62,877 nucleotides of DNA from positions 1 through 62,877 of the forward strand of contig CAZOZP010000010.1 of assembly GCA_964584325.1 (NCBI GenBank), read 5' to 3'. This DNA is from CAZOZP01 sp964584325. Lineage in GTDB: Bacteria > Bacteroidota > Ignavibacteria > Ignavibacteriales > Melioribacteraceae. A program made the position numbers and the translations under genes. This document shows, in pieces, positions 46,420 to 55,676 of the stretch (positions are counted from its first letter, which is position 1; each line of letters starts with the position of its first letter). Below the pieces are notes generated by a model. That model was not told the origin of the DNA and searched no databases. It saw nothing but the letters and a program-made list of their open reading frames with translations.

Positions 46420-47625
46420 ATGTTCGAAATGATTACAAACGGTTCTGTAACAGATCCTAAAGGCTTTAAAGCTGCCGGCATTCACGCAAATATCAAGAAA
46501 AAAAAGAAAGACATGGCTCTTATTTTTTCTGATTATCCTTGTTCTGCAGCAGGAACATTTACTCTTAACAAAGTTAAAGCTGCTCCGATTCTTTTATCTC
46601 AATATCTGATTAATCAGAAAAGTAAAGTGAGGGCAATACTCATAAACTCCGGGAATGCCAATGCATGCACCGGTCAGCAGGGTTACAACGATGCACTTGA
46701 AACTCAATCATACCTCGCACAAAAAACCGGAATAAATCAGTCTGAAGTTTTAGTAAGCTCAACAGGGGTAATCGGTGAAAAACTACCGATGGATAAAATG
46801 CTTGCCGGAATCGATTCAGTAATACCTCAGTTAAGCTACACCGGCGGTATTGATGCTGCAGAGGCAATAATGACTACAGATATTACCATGAAAAACTTCG
46901 GCGCAAAGGTAAAGCTTTCAGGAGGCGAAGTTACTATCGGATGTATCTGCAAAGGTTCAGGGATGATTATGCCGAATATGGCCACGATGCTGGCATTTGT
47001 TACTACAGATGCAATAATTGAACAATACCTGCTTCAAAGAATGCTCTCAGAATCAGTCAATCTTTCTTTTAACAGGATTTCTGTTGACGGAGAAACAAGC
47101 ACTAACGATATGGTAATCCTTCTTGCTAACGGAGCATCCGGAATTAAGCTGGAAGAACAGAATTCAGATTACCTGGCATTCAAAAACGCTTTAGACCACC
47201 TCTGCATTCTTATGGCAAAATCAGTAGCCTCAGACGGAGAAGGAGCTTCAAAGCTTGTTACGGTAAATGTTAAATCCGCAAAGAATTTACACCAGGCTAA
47301 TCTCGCGGCTAAAGCAATCTGTAATTCACCGCTTGTAAAAACAGCGGTTTATGGAAACGATGCAAATTGGGGAAGAATTATTTCGGCTGTTGGAAACAGC
47401 GGAATTGAGTTTGATCCGGACAAAGTATCGGTAAAATTCGGTGATATGGATATCCTTCAACCTAATTACCAAAGCGGTTTCGATGAAGAAGAAGCAAAGA
47501 AAAAGCTCGACAGCAAGGAAGTAACAATTACCGTTGATTTAGATTACGGAGATGCTGATACAACTTGGTGGACTTGCGATTTTACCGAAGGTTACATTAA
47601 AATCAACGCTTCCTACAGAAGCTGA
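46420..47625 (+). CDS. argJ: Bifunctional ornithine acetyltransferase / N-acetylglutamate synthase
   Basis: Recycles the acetyl group from N-acetylornithine to glutamate and so yields ornithine. The self-cleavage site between Ala and Thr in 'MPNMATMLAFVTTDA' is intact, giving alpha and beta chains. 'INSGNANACTGQQG' and 'DGEGASKLVTV' are further signatures. 401 residues. Whether it also performs the first step with acetyl-CoA cannot be read from sequence. 16 bp after argC. Confidence 0.96.
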   Translation: MFEMITNGSVTDPKGFKAAGIHANIKKKKKDMALIFSDYPCSAAGTFTLNKVKAAPILLSQYLINQKSKVRAILINSGNANACTGQQGYNDALETQSYLAQKTGINQSEVLVSSTGVIGEKLPMDKMLAGIDSVIPQLSYTGGIDAAEAIMTTDITMKNFGAKVKLSGGEVTIGCICKGSGMIMPNMATMLAFVTTDAIIEQYLLQRMLSESVNLSFNRISVDGETSTNDMVILLANGASGIKLEEQNSDYLAFKNALDHLCILMAKSVASDGEGASKLVTVNVKSAKNLHQANLAAKAICNSPLVKTAVYGNDANWGRIISAVGNSGIEFDPDKVSVKFGDMDILQPNYQSGFDEEEAKKKLDSKEVTITVDLDYGDADTTWWTCDFTEGYIKINASYRS

Positions 47626-47637
47626 AAAAGAGGAATT

Positions 47638-48825
47638 ATGAGTTCATTACTTCAAAACTATAACAGACACAACGTAGAATTTGAATACGGAAACGGGATT
47701 TACCTCTACGATAAAGAAGGAAGAGAATATTTTGATTTCCTGAGCGGTATTGCTGTAACAGGTTTTGGGCACTCGCACCCCCGCATCTCAAAAGCTGTTG
47801 AAGAACAAGTAAAGAAGCTTTGGCATGTGTCTAATTTGTTCAAATCCGAAAAACAAGAAAAGCTTGCCGGAATGCTTACCGATGCAACAGGCTTATCAAA
47901 AGTATTCTTCTGCAACTCGGGAACCGAAGCCAATGAAGCTGCAATTAAATTTGCAAGGCTTTACGGCAAGGAACGTTTTCATATAATAACCGCTTTAGGC
48001 GGATTCCACGGCAGGACAATGGGAAGTCTTTCAGCCACCGGGCAGTATTCCCTGTGGACCGACTTCAAGCCTATTTTACCGGGATTTTCTTATGTACCGT
48101 TTAATGATCCCGATGCAATAGAGCATTCAATTAACGAGAATACCATTGCTGTTATGCTTGAACCGATTCAGGGAGAACACGGAGTAATAATTCCTTCCGA
48201 AGGATATTTGAAAAAAGTAAGGGAAATCTGCGACAGACATGAACTTTTATTAATACTTGATGAAGTTCAGACCGGAACCGGCCGTACGGGTAGGTTATTC
48301 GCCTATCAATGGGAAGATGTAGAACCGGATATGATTACTTTTGCCAAGGGAATTGCAAACGGATTCCCTCTCGGCGGAGTGATTCTAAATGAAAAAACAG
48401 CGGCTCCTGTTTATGCCGGCTGCCATGGTTCAACTTTCGGCGGAAATCCCGTAGCAATTTCGGCAGCTATCGAAGTAATAAGTCTGCTTTCACAAACCGT
48501 ACTCGGATTTATTTCATTTGCCGGCGAAAAAATAATTGAAAGCATTGAATCTCTTCATCTTCCGCAAATCAAGGAAATAAGAGGAAAAGGATTGATGATC
48601 GGAATTGAACTTAATCCCGAATACAGTGCTAAGAAAACTTCGGCTGCCTTACTGAAACATTTTGTTATTTCAGGTACAAGCGGAGACTCGGTGATTAGAA
48701 TACTTCCTCCCTATTTGCTCAGAGAAAAGGAAATAAAAACATTTTGTGAGAAACTTTACGAAGTATTCTCCACAGAGAATTTAATCGCAGAATTAAAAAC
48801 TGAAGAAGTTAAAGAGGTAAAATAA
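47638..48825 (+). CDS. argD: Acetylornithine aminotransferase
   Basis: PLP enzyme converting N-acetylglutamate semialdehyde to N-acetylornithine. 'CNSGTEANEAAIKFAR', 'GGFHGRTMGSLSATG', 'LDEVQTGTGRTGRLFAY' and the PLP lysine in 'TFAKGIANGFPLGG' are diagnostic of subgroup II aminotransferases. 395 residues. Its stop overlaps the argR start by one base (TAATG). Confidence 0.95.
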   Translation: MSSLLQNYNRHNVEFEYGNGIYLYDKEGREYFDFLSGIAVTGFGHSHPRISKAVEEQVKKLWHVSNLFKSEKQEKLAGMLTDATGLSKVFFCNSGTEANEAAIKFARLYGKERFHIITALGGFHGRTMGSLSATGQYSLWTDFKPILPGFSYVPFNDPDAIEHSINENTIAVMLEPIQGEHGVIIPSEGYLKKVREICDRHELLLILDEVQTGTGRTGRLFAYQWEDVEPDMITFAKGIANGFPLGGVILNEKTAAPVYAGCHGSTFGGNPVAISAAIEVISLLSQTVLGFISFAGEKIIESIESLHLPQIKEIRGKGLMIGIELNPEYSAKKTSAALLKHFVISGTSGDSVIRILPPYLLREKEIKTFCEKLYEVFSTENLIAELKTEEVKEVK

Positions 48826-49286
48826 TGTCGGCAAAACTAAAAAGACAAATCCTAATCAAAGAAATTCTGAACAACCGTTCCATCAATTCTCAGGAAGTAC
48901 TCGGGAAAATTCTTAAATCGGAAGGAATAAACGTAACCCAGGCTACATTGAGCCGCGATTTTGCCGAACTTGGGGTTGTTCGCTCTTTTACTGACAACGG
49001 AGTGAGATATGTACTTAATTCCAGCGAGTCGGGCAAACAGATATCAAAGCTTATCGGCTTCGAAATTCTAAATGTAGAACATAACGAATCTATGGTTGTA
49101 CTTCGCACACTTGCCGGAAGAGCAAACGGTGTTGCCCATTACATAGACCGACTTAACCGTGAAGAAATAATCGGAACCGTAGCAGGCGATGATACTGTTA
49201 TTGTAATTCCAAATACACATAAAAACATTGATAACATTATACATCTTATTAAAACAATGATATCAAGAAATCCGAATAAGTTTTAA
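48825..49286 (+). CDS. argR: Arginine repressor ArgR
   Basis: Hexameric arginine-responsive regulator, 153 residues. The N-terminal winged helix has 'SQEVLGKILKSEGINVTQAT' and 'LSRDFAELGVVR'; the C-terminal oligomerisation and arginine-binding domain has 'IIGTVAGDDTVIVIP'. Encoded inside the operon it is expected to control, one-base overlap with argD. The inverted repeat at 45202-45235 is a candidate target. Confidence 0.95.
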   Translation: MSAKLKRQILIKEILNNRSINSQEVLGKILKSEGINVTQATLSRDFAELGVVRSFTDNGVRYVLNSSESGKQISKLIGFEILNVEHNESMVVLRTLAGRANGVAHYIDRLNREEIIGTVAGDDTVIVIPNTHKNIDNIIHLIKTMISRNPNKF

Positions 49287-49306
49287 TTAATCTCAGGAGA
49301 TATAAA

Positions 49307-50518
49307 ATGAAAGAAAAAATTGTTGTAGCCTATTCAGGAGGTTTGGATACTTCCGTGATGGTGAAGTGGATCAATGAAAAATATGATGCCGAAATTGTTA
49401 CAGTTACCGGAAATCTCGGACAAGGGGCCGAGCTTGAAGGACTGGAAGAAAAGGCGAAAAAAACCGGAGCGGTAAAGTCTTACATTGTTGACCTTAAAAA
49501 AGAATTCATAGAAAACTATGCTTTTAAGGCCTTAAAGGCAGGTGCACTTTATGAATCTCAATATCCTCTTGCAACAGCAATTGGAAGACCGCTTCTGGCA
49601 AAGCTTATGGTAGATGTTGCAATGAAGGAAGGAGCTACAACCGTAGCCCACGGATGCACAGGTAAAGGAAATGACCAGGTGAGATTTGAAGTTGGATTTA
49701 AGTCTCTTGCACCGGAACTAAAAATTCTTGCTCCTCTCAGAATTTGGGAATTCAAGAGCCGTGAGGAGGAAATTGAATACGCTATTGCAAACAATATTCC
49801 GATAAAAATAACAAAAGATTCTCCTTATTCAATAGATGAAAATCTCTGGGGTATTGCAATTGAATGCGGGGTACTGGAAGATCCAACTGTTCCTCCGCCT
49901 GCAAATGCATATCAAATTACAACTGACCCGAAGAATGCTCCGGATACAGCCGAAAAAGTAACAATCGGCTTTGAAAAAGGAATTCCGGTTTCAGTTAACG
50001 GTAAAGTCTTAGACGGAGTTACACTTGTTGACACTCTGAATAAGATTGGCGGAAAGCATGGTATCGGAAGAATGGATATGATTGAAAATCGTGTTGTAGG
50101 AATTAAATCCAGAGAAGTTTACGAAGCCCCCGGCGCAATTCTTCTGCATAAGGCCCATTTTGAACTCGAAAAACTTATTCTTGATAAAGAGACTTTCAGA
50201 TTCAAACAAGGTGTTTCAGAAAAGATTGCTTCAATGATTTATGACGGATTATGGTTTACCCCGCTGTTCGGATCACTTATGGCTTTTGTTGATTCTACTC
50301 AGGAAACTGTTACCGGCGAAATCACTCTTGAACTATATAAGGGAAATGCCGTTATACAGTCAAGAAAATCTGACTACAGCCTTTATAACGAAAAACTGGC
50401 AACCTATACAATCGAAGATACATTTAACCACAATGATGCCGAAGGCTTCATAAATATTTACGGTCTCCAGTATAAAACATTAAGTCACGTTATTTCAGAA
50501 ATTAAAGGCGGGAAATAA
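49307..50518 (+). CDS. argG: Argininosuccinate synthase
   Basis: Joins citrulline and aspartate using ATP. The PP-loop motif 'VVAYSGGLDTSVMVKW' is at the N-terminus, and 'HGCTGKGNDQVRFE' and 'DENLWGIAIECG' follow. 403 residues. A GGAGAT ribosome site precedes the ATG. One base separates it from argH. Its citrulline substrate requires an ornithine carbamoyltransferase encoded elsewhere. Confidence 0.97.
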   Translation: MKEKIVVAYSGGLDTSVMVKWINEKYDAEIVTVTGNLGQGAELEGLEEKAKKTGAVKSYIVDLKKEFIENYAFKALKAGALYESQYPLATAIGRPLLAKLMVDVAMKEGATTVAHGCTGKGNDQVRFEVGFKSLAPELKILAPLRIWEFKSREEEIEYAIANNIPIKITKDSPYSIDENLWGIAIECGVLEDPTVPPPANAYQITTDPKNAPDTAEKVTIGFEKGIPVSVNGKVLDGVTLVDTLNKIGGKHGIGRMDMIENRVVGIKSREVYEAPGAILLHKAHFELEKLILDKETFRFKQGVSEKIASMIYDGLWFTPLFGSLMAFVDSTQETVTGEITLELYKGNAVIQSRKSDYSLYNEKLATYTIEDTFNHNDAEGFINIYGLQYKTLSHVISEIKGGK

Positions 50519-50519
50519 T

Positions 50520-51887
50520 ATGCTTTGGGGCGGCAGGTTCAGCGAAAAAACAGATGAAGCAGCATTAAGATTTTCTTCTTCATTCAGATTTGATTTTGAG
50601 CTTATGGAAGAAGACATTAAAGTAAGCAGTGCTCACGCGGAGATGCTTGCAAAAACCGGAATTATTTCGGTAGATGAAGCTGCGAATATTAAAGCCGGAC
50701 TTGCCGCCATTCTTGGAGAATGGAAATCGGGAGCTTGGAAACCGGGGCAGGATGACTTTGAGGATGTACATTCGGCAATAGAATCCAGACTATTTGAAAA
50801 AATCGGGACTGATGCCGGCAGACTTCATTCGGGAAGAAGCCGTAACGATCTTGTTGCTTCAAGCTTTAAACTCTGGATTAAAAAGGCCTCTGAAAGTCTG
50901 TCTGAATCAATCAAAACTCTTCAGATGCTTGTACTTTCCATAGCAGATAGTCATACTGAAACAATTATGCCCGGATTTACACATCTTCAAAGAGCTCAGC
51001 CTGTTTCATTTGCTTTTCACTTGCTTGCTTACTATGAAATGCTCGAAAGAGATTTACAAAGATTTTCAGCAAACTGCAGCAACTTTCAATCGCCCCTGGG
51101 CGCAGGTGCAATGGCAGGATCAACACTTCCTTTAGACAGACAAATGACTGCATCTTTGCTAGGCTTTGGCACATACACAGAAAACGCTCTCGATACAGTT
51201 GCTGACCGTGACTTTGTTCTTGATTTTCTTCACTCTTCTCTGCTCTGTATGATGCACTTAAGCCGTTTATCTGAAGAACTGATTCTTTGGTCGGGCAGTG
51301 AATGGCGCTTTATCAGACTCGGAGATAAATTTACAACCGGTTCTTCACTAATGCCTCAAAAAAAGAATCCGGATATGGCCGAGTTAATCAGAGGTAAATC
51401 AGGCAGAGTTTACGGTAACTATATCAGTCTTGCTGTTACTATGAAGGGATTACCTATGAGCTACAACCGGGATATGCAGGAAGACAAAGAACCTGCCTTC
51501 GATACCTTCCGCACTCTGAAAGATTCTCTGAGTATTATGCAGGGAATGCTTGCAACTATGACAGTTAATAAAGGCAGATTCATTGACGAACTGGATTATG
51601 ATTTTTCACTTGCAACCGATATGGCCGACTGGCTGGTAAGCAAAGGAATGCCTTTCCGTGAAGCTCATGAAACTGTCGGAATAATTGTTAAACTTGCTGA
51701 ATCGCGTACAGGAAAGTTCGATTGCATTACTTTATCCGACCTGAGGGAAATCAATTCAATATTTGATGAATCAGCATTGGAGTGCTTCAGAATCAGAACC
51801 GCACTCGGACGAAAAAAAACTGCCGGGTCTCCTAATCCGCAAATGGTAAAGCAAAGAATAGAGATTCTAAAAAATAGAACTGCTTAA
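50520..51887 (+). CDS. argH: Argininosuccinate lyase
   Basis: Final step: argininosuccinate to arginine and fumarate. 'DVHSAIESRLFEKIG', 'HSGRSRNDLVA' and the flexible signature loop 'GSSLMPQKKNPDMAEL' are diagnostic of the fumarase/aspartase superfamily and of ASL. 455 residues. Last gene of the arg operon; it converges on the small lipoprotein gene with six bases between stops and no obvious terminator. Confidence 0.97.
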   Translation: MLWGGRFSEKTDEAALRFSSSFRFDFELMEEDIKVSSAHAEMLAKTGIISVDEAANIKAGLAAILGEWKSGAWKPGQDDFEDVHSAIESRLFEKIGTDAGRLHSGRSRNDLVASSFKLWIKKASESLSESIKTLQMLVLSIADSHTETIMPGFTHLQRAQPVSFAFHLLAYYEMLERDLQRFSANCSNFQSPLGAGAMAGSTLPLDRQMTASLLGFGTYTENALDTVADRDFVLDFLHSSLLCMMHLSRLSEELILWSGSEWRFIRLGDKFTTGSSLMPQKKNPDMAELIRGKSGRVYGNYISLAVTMKGLPMSYNRDMQEDKEPAFDTFRTLKDSLSIMQGMLATMTVNKGRFIDELDYDFSLATDMADWLVSKGMPFREAHETVGIIVKLAESRTGKFDCITLSDLREINSIFDESALECFRIRTALGRKKTAGSPNPQMVKQRIEILKNRTA

Positions 51888-51893
51888 TTAAAT

Positions 51894-52244
51894 CTATTGC
51901 CGGAAGCGGATTTCCTTTTCCCTTTCCGCTTGTTGCTTCTGTTCTTTTTTTTGTTCTTTCTCGCGAAGTTCGGTCATATAAGTTGCCGCATCGTCGAAAA
52001 ACCTTTCCCAAATGAAATAATCCTGCGACATGGTGTAGATTTCCTGCCTGTATTCCTGCTCGGAAAACGAATACTTCTTATAAAGATTTTCTAATTGGGC
52101 ATGGTATTCTTTTCGGTTGTCTTTGTATTTTTCTCTGAGAATCAACTCCTCAACAAATACCTTCTTAACTCTTTCCCGAGTTTCGCTTTCAGAACTGCAT
52201 GCAGAAAATATAAGAATCAGAAATAATACAATTAGTTTTTTCAC
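51894..52244 (-). CDS. Small lipoprotein, DUF4296-like
   Basis: A 116-residue lipoprotein: hydrophobic leader then lipobox FSAC with C16. The body is helical, with 'ENLYKKYSFSEQEYRQEIY' resembling the short helical DUF4296 proteins of Bacteroidota, and a C-terminal coiled-coil-like run of Lys, Glu and Gln. One-base contact with the rhomboid gene start/stop suggests a shared transcript. Function unknown. Confidence 0.6.
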   Translation of the reverse strand: MKKLIVLFLILIFSACSSESETRERVKKVFVEELILREKYKDNRKEYHAQLENLYKKYSFSEQEYRQEIYTMSQDYFIWERFFDDAATYMTELREKEQKKEQKQQAEREKEIRFRQ

Positions 52245-53158
52245 TATTTCCTCTTGCTTGCTTCGAACAGAATCTTTTTCTCTTTCTCGGATAGATTCTG
52301 GTACCCGGACTGGCTGATTTTATCAAGAATTCTGTCTATATCTTCCTGCGTTATTTCATCCGAATCAGGTGTATTGCTGTCTGAGATATCGTAAAATTTC
52401 GCTTCAGTTACATCTTTTGATTTATCCGGATTACCGAAAGGTTTTCTGAAATTAAACGTTTCTTTTTTATTAAACGGATTACCTCCGGGGCGAGACTGTT
52501 TGAAAATATTACCAACACCTGCAATATTCGAATAGTTCATCAGCATCATAACAAATCCCGTTACCGCCCCGCCTATATGCGCAAGATGAGCAACCAGACT
52601 TGGTCTGCCGAGAGCAAAAAATTCAACAACAACGAGTCCTAAAATTAAAAACTTCGCCCTAACAGGAATCAGAAAATAAACATAGATGAGCCGATTCGGG
52701 AACATCATCGCAAATGCAACCATTATTCCGTATATGGATCCTGAAGCGCCAATTGTGGTACTGCTCGAGAATACTAGTTGAGTAATTCCCGCACCTACAC
52801 CGCAAGTAAGGTAATAGATAAGAAATTTTTTGGAACCCCACATATTCTCTACTTCCGCCCCGAACATCCAAAGCAGAAACATATTCCAGAAAATATGACC
52901 AAAACCGGAAGTATCGTGAAGGAACTGATAAGTAATCAACTGCCAAATTTTAAACCAGCTCGAATCATAAGGTAAAAGTCCGAAATTCAAAACAATATAA
53001 TTGCCTAAAGAATCGCCCCCGATGCTTATATTATCTGCAATCATGTTTAAGAAGAAAATAACTGCATTTATAATTAAAAGAGATTTAATAACAGGCGGAA
53101 ACATACTGAAGCGGCTTCCTCCTGAAGAATAGTTATAATCCCTGTAATCCATTCCCAT
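52244..53158 (-). CDS. Rhomboid family intramembrane serine protease
   Basis: Six- to seven-helix membrane protease of about 304 residues. The nucleophile motif 'GASGSIYGIMVAF' and the catalytic histidine helix 'HLAHIGGAVTGFVMML' form the Ser-His dyad; 'HDTSGFGHIFWNMFLLWMFG' is the conserved L1/TM2 segment. The soluble C-terminal tail is charged and includes 'ISQSGYQNLSEKEK'. The start at 53158 (or 53152) is preferred because the longer frame to 53275 runs through the pgk terminator. Substrates unknown. Confidence 0.92.
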   Translation of the reverse strand: MGMDYRDYNYSSGGSRFSMFPPVIKSLLIINAVIFFLNMIADNISIGGDSLGNYIVLNFGLLPYDSSWFKIWQLITYQFLHDTSGFGHIFWNMFLLWMFGAEVENMWGSKKFLIYYLTCGVGAGITQLVFSSSTTIGASGSIYGIMVAFAMMFPNRLIYVYFLIPVRAKFLILGLVVVEFFALGRPSLVAHLAHIGGAVTGFVMMLMNYSNIAGVGNIFKQSRPGGNPFNKKETFNFRKPFGNPDKSKDVTEAKFYDISDSNTPDSDEITQEDIDRILDKISQSGYQNLSEKEKKILFEASKRK

Positions 53159-53237
53159 ATATAACCTGATTTTTTTGTTACCCAAATTTACTGCTTTATG
53201 AATTAAAATAAAAGAAAGGAAAATGTGATATGTTTTG

Positions 53238-53272
53238 GTAAAAAACAAAACTGCCGGCATTAACCGGCAGTT
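53238..53272 (-). terminator. Terminator of pgk
   Basis: On the minus strand, AACTGCCGG (53272-53264) pairs exactly with CCGGCAGTT (53257-53249) across a 6-base loop, followed by TTTTGTTTTTT. It begins 17 bases after the pgk stop. Confidence 0.9.
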
Positions 53273-53289
53273 CAAAGTACTATTTAATA

Positions 53290-54486
53290 TTATGCATTAT
53301 TAAGAGCATCAACTCCGGGGAGTATCTTGCCTTCCAGAAATTCTAAAGACGCACCGCCTCCTGTTGAAACGTGTGATACTTTTTCATCCAATCCGGCTTT
53401 CTTAATTGCCGCGGCAGAATCTCCGCCTCCGACAATAGTAACCGCACCATTCTCTGTAGCCGCAGCCAAAGCCTCAGCAATGGCAAAAGTACCTACGGCA
53501 AATTTATCGAATTCAAAAACGCCCATTGGTCCGTTCCAAACAACTGTTTTACTTGAGAGAACAGCCTCTTTAAATAAACTGACTGTAGCAGGTCCGATAT
53601 CCAATCCCATCTTATCTGCAGGAATTGCATCAACGCTAACTACTTCCGAAGCAGCTTCAGCGGCAAATTCACCCGCAACAACCATATCAACCGGAAGCAG
53701 GAAATTAACTTTTGAACTTTTTGCTTTTTCAAGTATGGCTTTTGCCATTTCAATTTTATCTTCTTCAAGAAGAGATTTACCTATTTCTTTACCCATTGCT
53801 TTATAGAATGTAAAAGCCATTCCGCCTCCAACTATTAAAGTATCTACTTTAGGAAGCAGGTTTTCAATCACATCAATTTTACCTGATATCTTGGCACCGC
53901 CTAAGATTGCAACGAATGGTCTCTGAGGTTCAGCAACCGCTTTACCTAAGTAGTCCAGTTCTTTCTGCATAAGGTAGCCGGAAGCACTGGTCTTAATATA
54001 TTTAGTAACACCTTCAGTAGATGCGTGAGCTCTATGAGCAGAACCAAAAGCATCATTAATGTAAACATCTCCGAATGCAGCAAGTTTTGCAGAGAATTCA
54101 GCATCATTTTTTTCTTCCTGTGCATAGAAACGCAGGTTTTCAAGAATTACCACATCGCCTTCCTGCATAGAATCAACAATAGCTTTAACTTCATCACCAA
54201 TACAATCAGGTGCAAATTTAACTTCCTTTCCGAGAAGTTCGCTTAATCTTACGGCAGTAGGTTTTAGGGAATACTTTGCATTAGGAGCGCCTTTCGGACG
54301 ACCGAGATGCGACATTAGTACAGCTTTTCCGCCTTCGGAAATAATTTTTTTGATTGTCGGCAATGCAGATGTAATTCTGATATCATCAGTTATTTGGAGA
54401 TTTTCATCGAGCGGTACATTGAAATCCACACGCACGAGAACTCTTTTCCCTTTCAATTCAACTTTATCAATTGACAGTTTATTCAT
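53290..54486 (-). CDS. pgk: Phosphoglycerate kinase
   Basis: Glycolytic enzyme transferring phosphate between 1,3-bisphosphoglycerate and ADP. 'VLVRVDFNVPLDENLQI' at the N-terminus, 'LMSHLGRPKGAPNAKY', 'GGGDSAAAIKKAGL' and 'VSTGGGASLEFLEGK' are diagnostic. The ATG at 54486 is chosen (398 residues): a GAGGT ribosome site lies just upstream, and the longer frame adds 12 residues crossing it. Downstream of gapA on the same strand but separated by a strong terminator, so partly independent. Confidence 0.97.
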   Translation of the reverse strand: MNKLSIDKVELKGKRVLVRVDFNVPLDENLQITDDIRITSALPTIKKIISEGGKAVLMSHLGRPKGAPNAKYSLKPTAVRLSELLGKEVKFAPDCIGDEVKAIVDSMQEGDVVILENLRFYAQEEKNDAEFSAKLAAFGDVYINDAFGSAHRAHASTEGVTKYIKTSASGYLMQKELDYLGKAVAEPQRPFVAILGGAKISGKIDVIENLLPKVDTLIVGGGMAFTFYKAMGKEIGKSLLEEDKIEMAKAILEKAKSSKVNFLLPVDMVVAGEFAAEAASEVVSVDAIPADKMGLDIGPATVSLFKEAVLSSKTVVWNGPMGVFEFDKFAVGTFAIAEALAAATENGAVTIVGGGDSAAAIKKAGLDEKVSHVSTGGGASLEFLEGKILPGVDALNNA

Positions 54487-54506
54487 TTCTACCTCACAAT
54501 TTTTTA

Positions 54507-54545
54507 TAAAAAAAAGACGCATAATTCAATGTTGAAATATGCGTC
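54507..54545 (-). terminator. Terminator of gapA
   Basis: On the minus strand, GACGCATA (54545-54538) and TATGCGTC (54523-54516) form an outer stem, with a further TTCA/TGAA pairing inside. Nine U follow. It lies 25 bases after the gapA stop and just before pgk. Confidence 0.9.
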
Positions 54546-54569
54546 CGGTAATTCAAATAACACTCTTAT

Positions 54570-55628
54570 TTATTTTGCAACTTTCATAAGAAGATCTACA
54601 ACGCGGTTTGAATAACCCCATTCGTTATCATACCAGGAAACGATCTTAAAGAATCTCTTTTCGCCTTTAAGGTTGTTCTGTAAAGTAGCAAGTGAATCAT
54701 AGATTGATGATCTCTGATCGTGAATGAAATCAGTAGAAACAACTTCTTCATCACTGAATCCGAGAATTCCGTTCAAATAGGTTTCAGATGCATTCTTAAG
54801 AAGTGCATTAATTTCTTCAATTGAAGTATCCTTTGCAGCTCTGAAAGTTAAGTCAACAACAGAAACGTTAGCAGTAGGAACTCTGAAAGACATTCCTGTG
54901 AGTTTGCCTTTTGTTGCAGGAAGTACTTCGCCAACAGCTTTAGCAGCACCGGTTGTTGAAGGAATAATGTTTATAGCTGCAGCGCGTCCGCCTCTCCAGT
55001 CTTTCTTTGAAGGACCGTCAACTGTTTTCTGTGTGGCTGTATAAGAATGGATTGTAGTCATAAGACCTGTTTCAATTCCTATTCCTTCTTTCATTAATAC
55101 ATAAACAACAGGAGCAAGACAGTTAGTTGTGCAGGATGCGTTTGAAATAATATCATGCTGAGCGGCATCATATTCCTGGTCGTTAACACCCATTACTATA
55201 GTTTTTACATCGCCTTTACCCGGAGCTGAAATTATAACTTTCTTTGCGCCTGCGGCTATGTGGCCTTTAGCTTTTTCAGAATCAGTGAATAAACCGGTTG
55301 ATTCGATTACATAATCAACACCTAATTCTTTCCAAGGAAGCTGAGCAGGTTCTCTTGTAGCCATAACACACTTAATCTTATTTCCGTTAACTACAAGGAT
55401 GTCATCTTCAGCAAGTTCAGGACTGCTTTTTTCGGTAGCAAGTGTACCGTTGAATTTTCCGTGAACTGAATCATATTTGAGCTGATAAGCAAAATATTTT
55501 GCATCTGTGCTGATATCAACTACAGCAACAACATCAATTTCTTTTCCGAGTAAATCTTTACCTGCTATTGCGCTGAATACCAGTCTTCCGATTCTACCGA
55601 AACCGTTAATACCTACTTTAATTGCCAT
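54570..55628 (-). CDS. gapA: Glyceraldehyde-3-phosphate dehydrogenase, type I
   Basis: NAD-dependent glycolytic enzyme. The Rossmann motif 'VGINGFGRIGRLVF' starts the protein, and the catalytic C166 is in 'SNASCTTNCLAP'. 'RVPTANVSVVDLTF' and 'WYDNEWGYSNRVVDL' close the family pattern. The 352 residues are slightly longer than the usual 335. A strong AGGAGGT ribosome site precedes the ATG. Followed by its terminator and then pgk. Confidence 0.97.
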   Translation of the reverse strand: MAIKVGINGFGRIGRLVFSAIAGKDLLGKEIDVVAVVDISTDAKYFAYQLKYDSVHGKFNGTLATEKSSPELAEDDILVVNGNKIKCVMATREPAQLPWKELGVDYVIESTGLFTDSEKAKGHIAAGAKKVIISAPGKGDVKTIVMGVNDQEYDAAQHDIISNASCTTNCLAPVVYVLMKEGIGIETGLMTTIHSYTATQKTVDGPSKKDWRGGRAAAINIIPSTTGAAKAVGEVLPATKGKLTGMSFRVPTANVSVVDLTFRAAKDTSIEEINALLKNASETYLNGILGFSDEEVVSTDFIHDQRSSIYDSLATLQNNLKGEKRFFKIVSWYDNEWGYSNRVVDLLMKVAK

Positions 55629-55676
55629 TTTATGGACCTCCTGTTAATAATGTTTTTTTAGCAAAGCAAAATATAC

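Noticed and set aside
53159..53275. Longer N-terminus for the rhomboid protease
   Set aside because: The extra 39 codons cross the pgk terminator hairpin and lack any rhomboid similarity; the ATG at 53158 is a better start.
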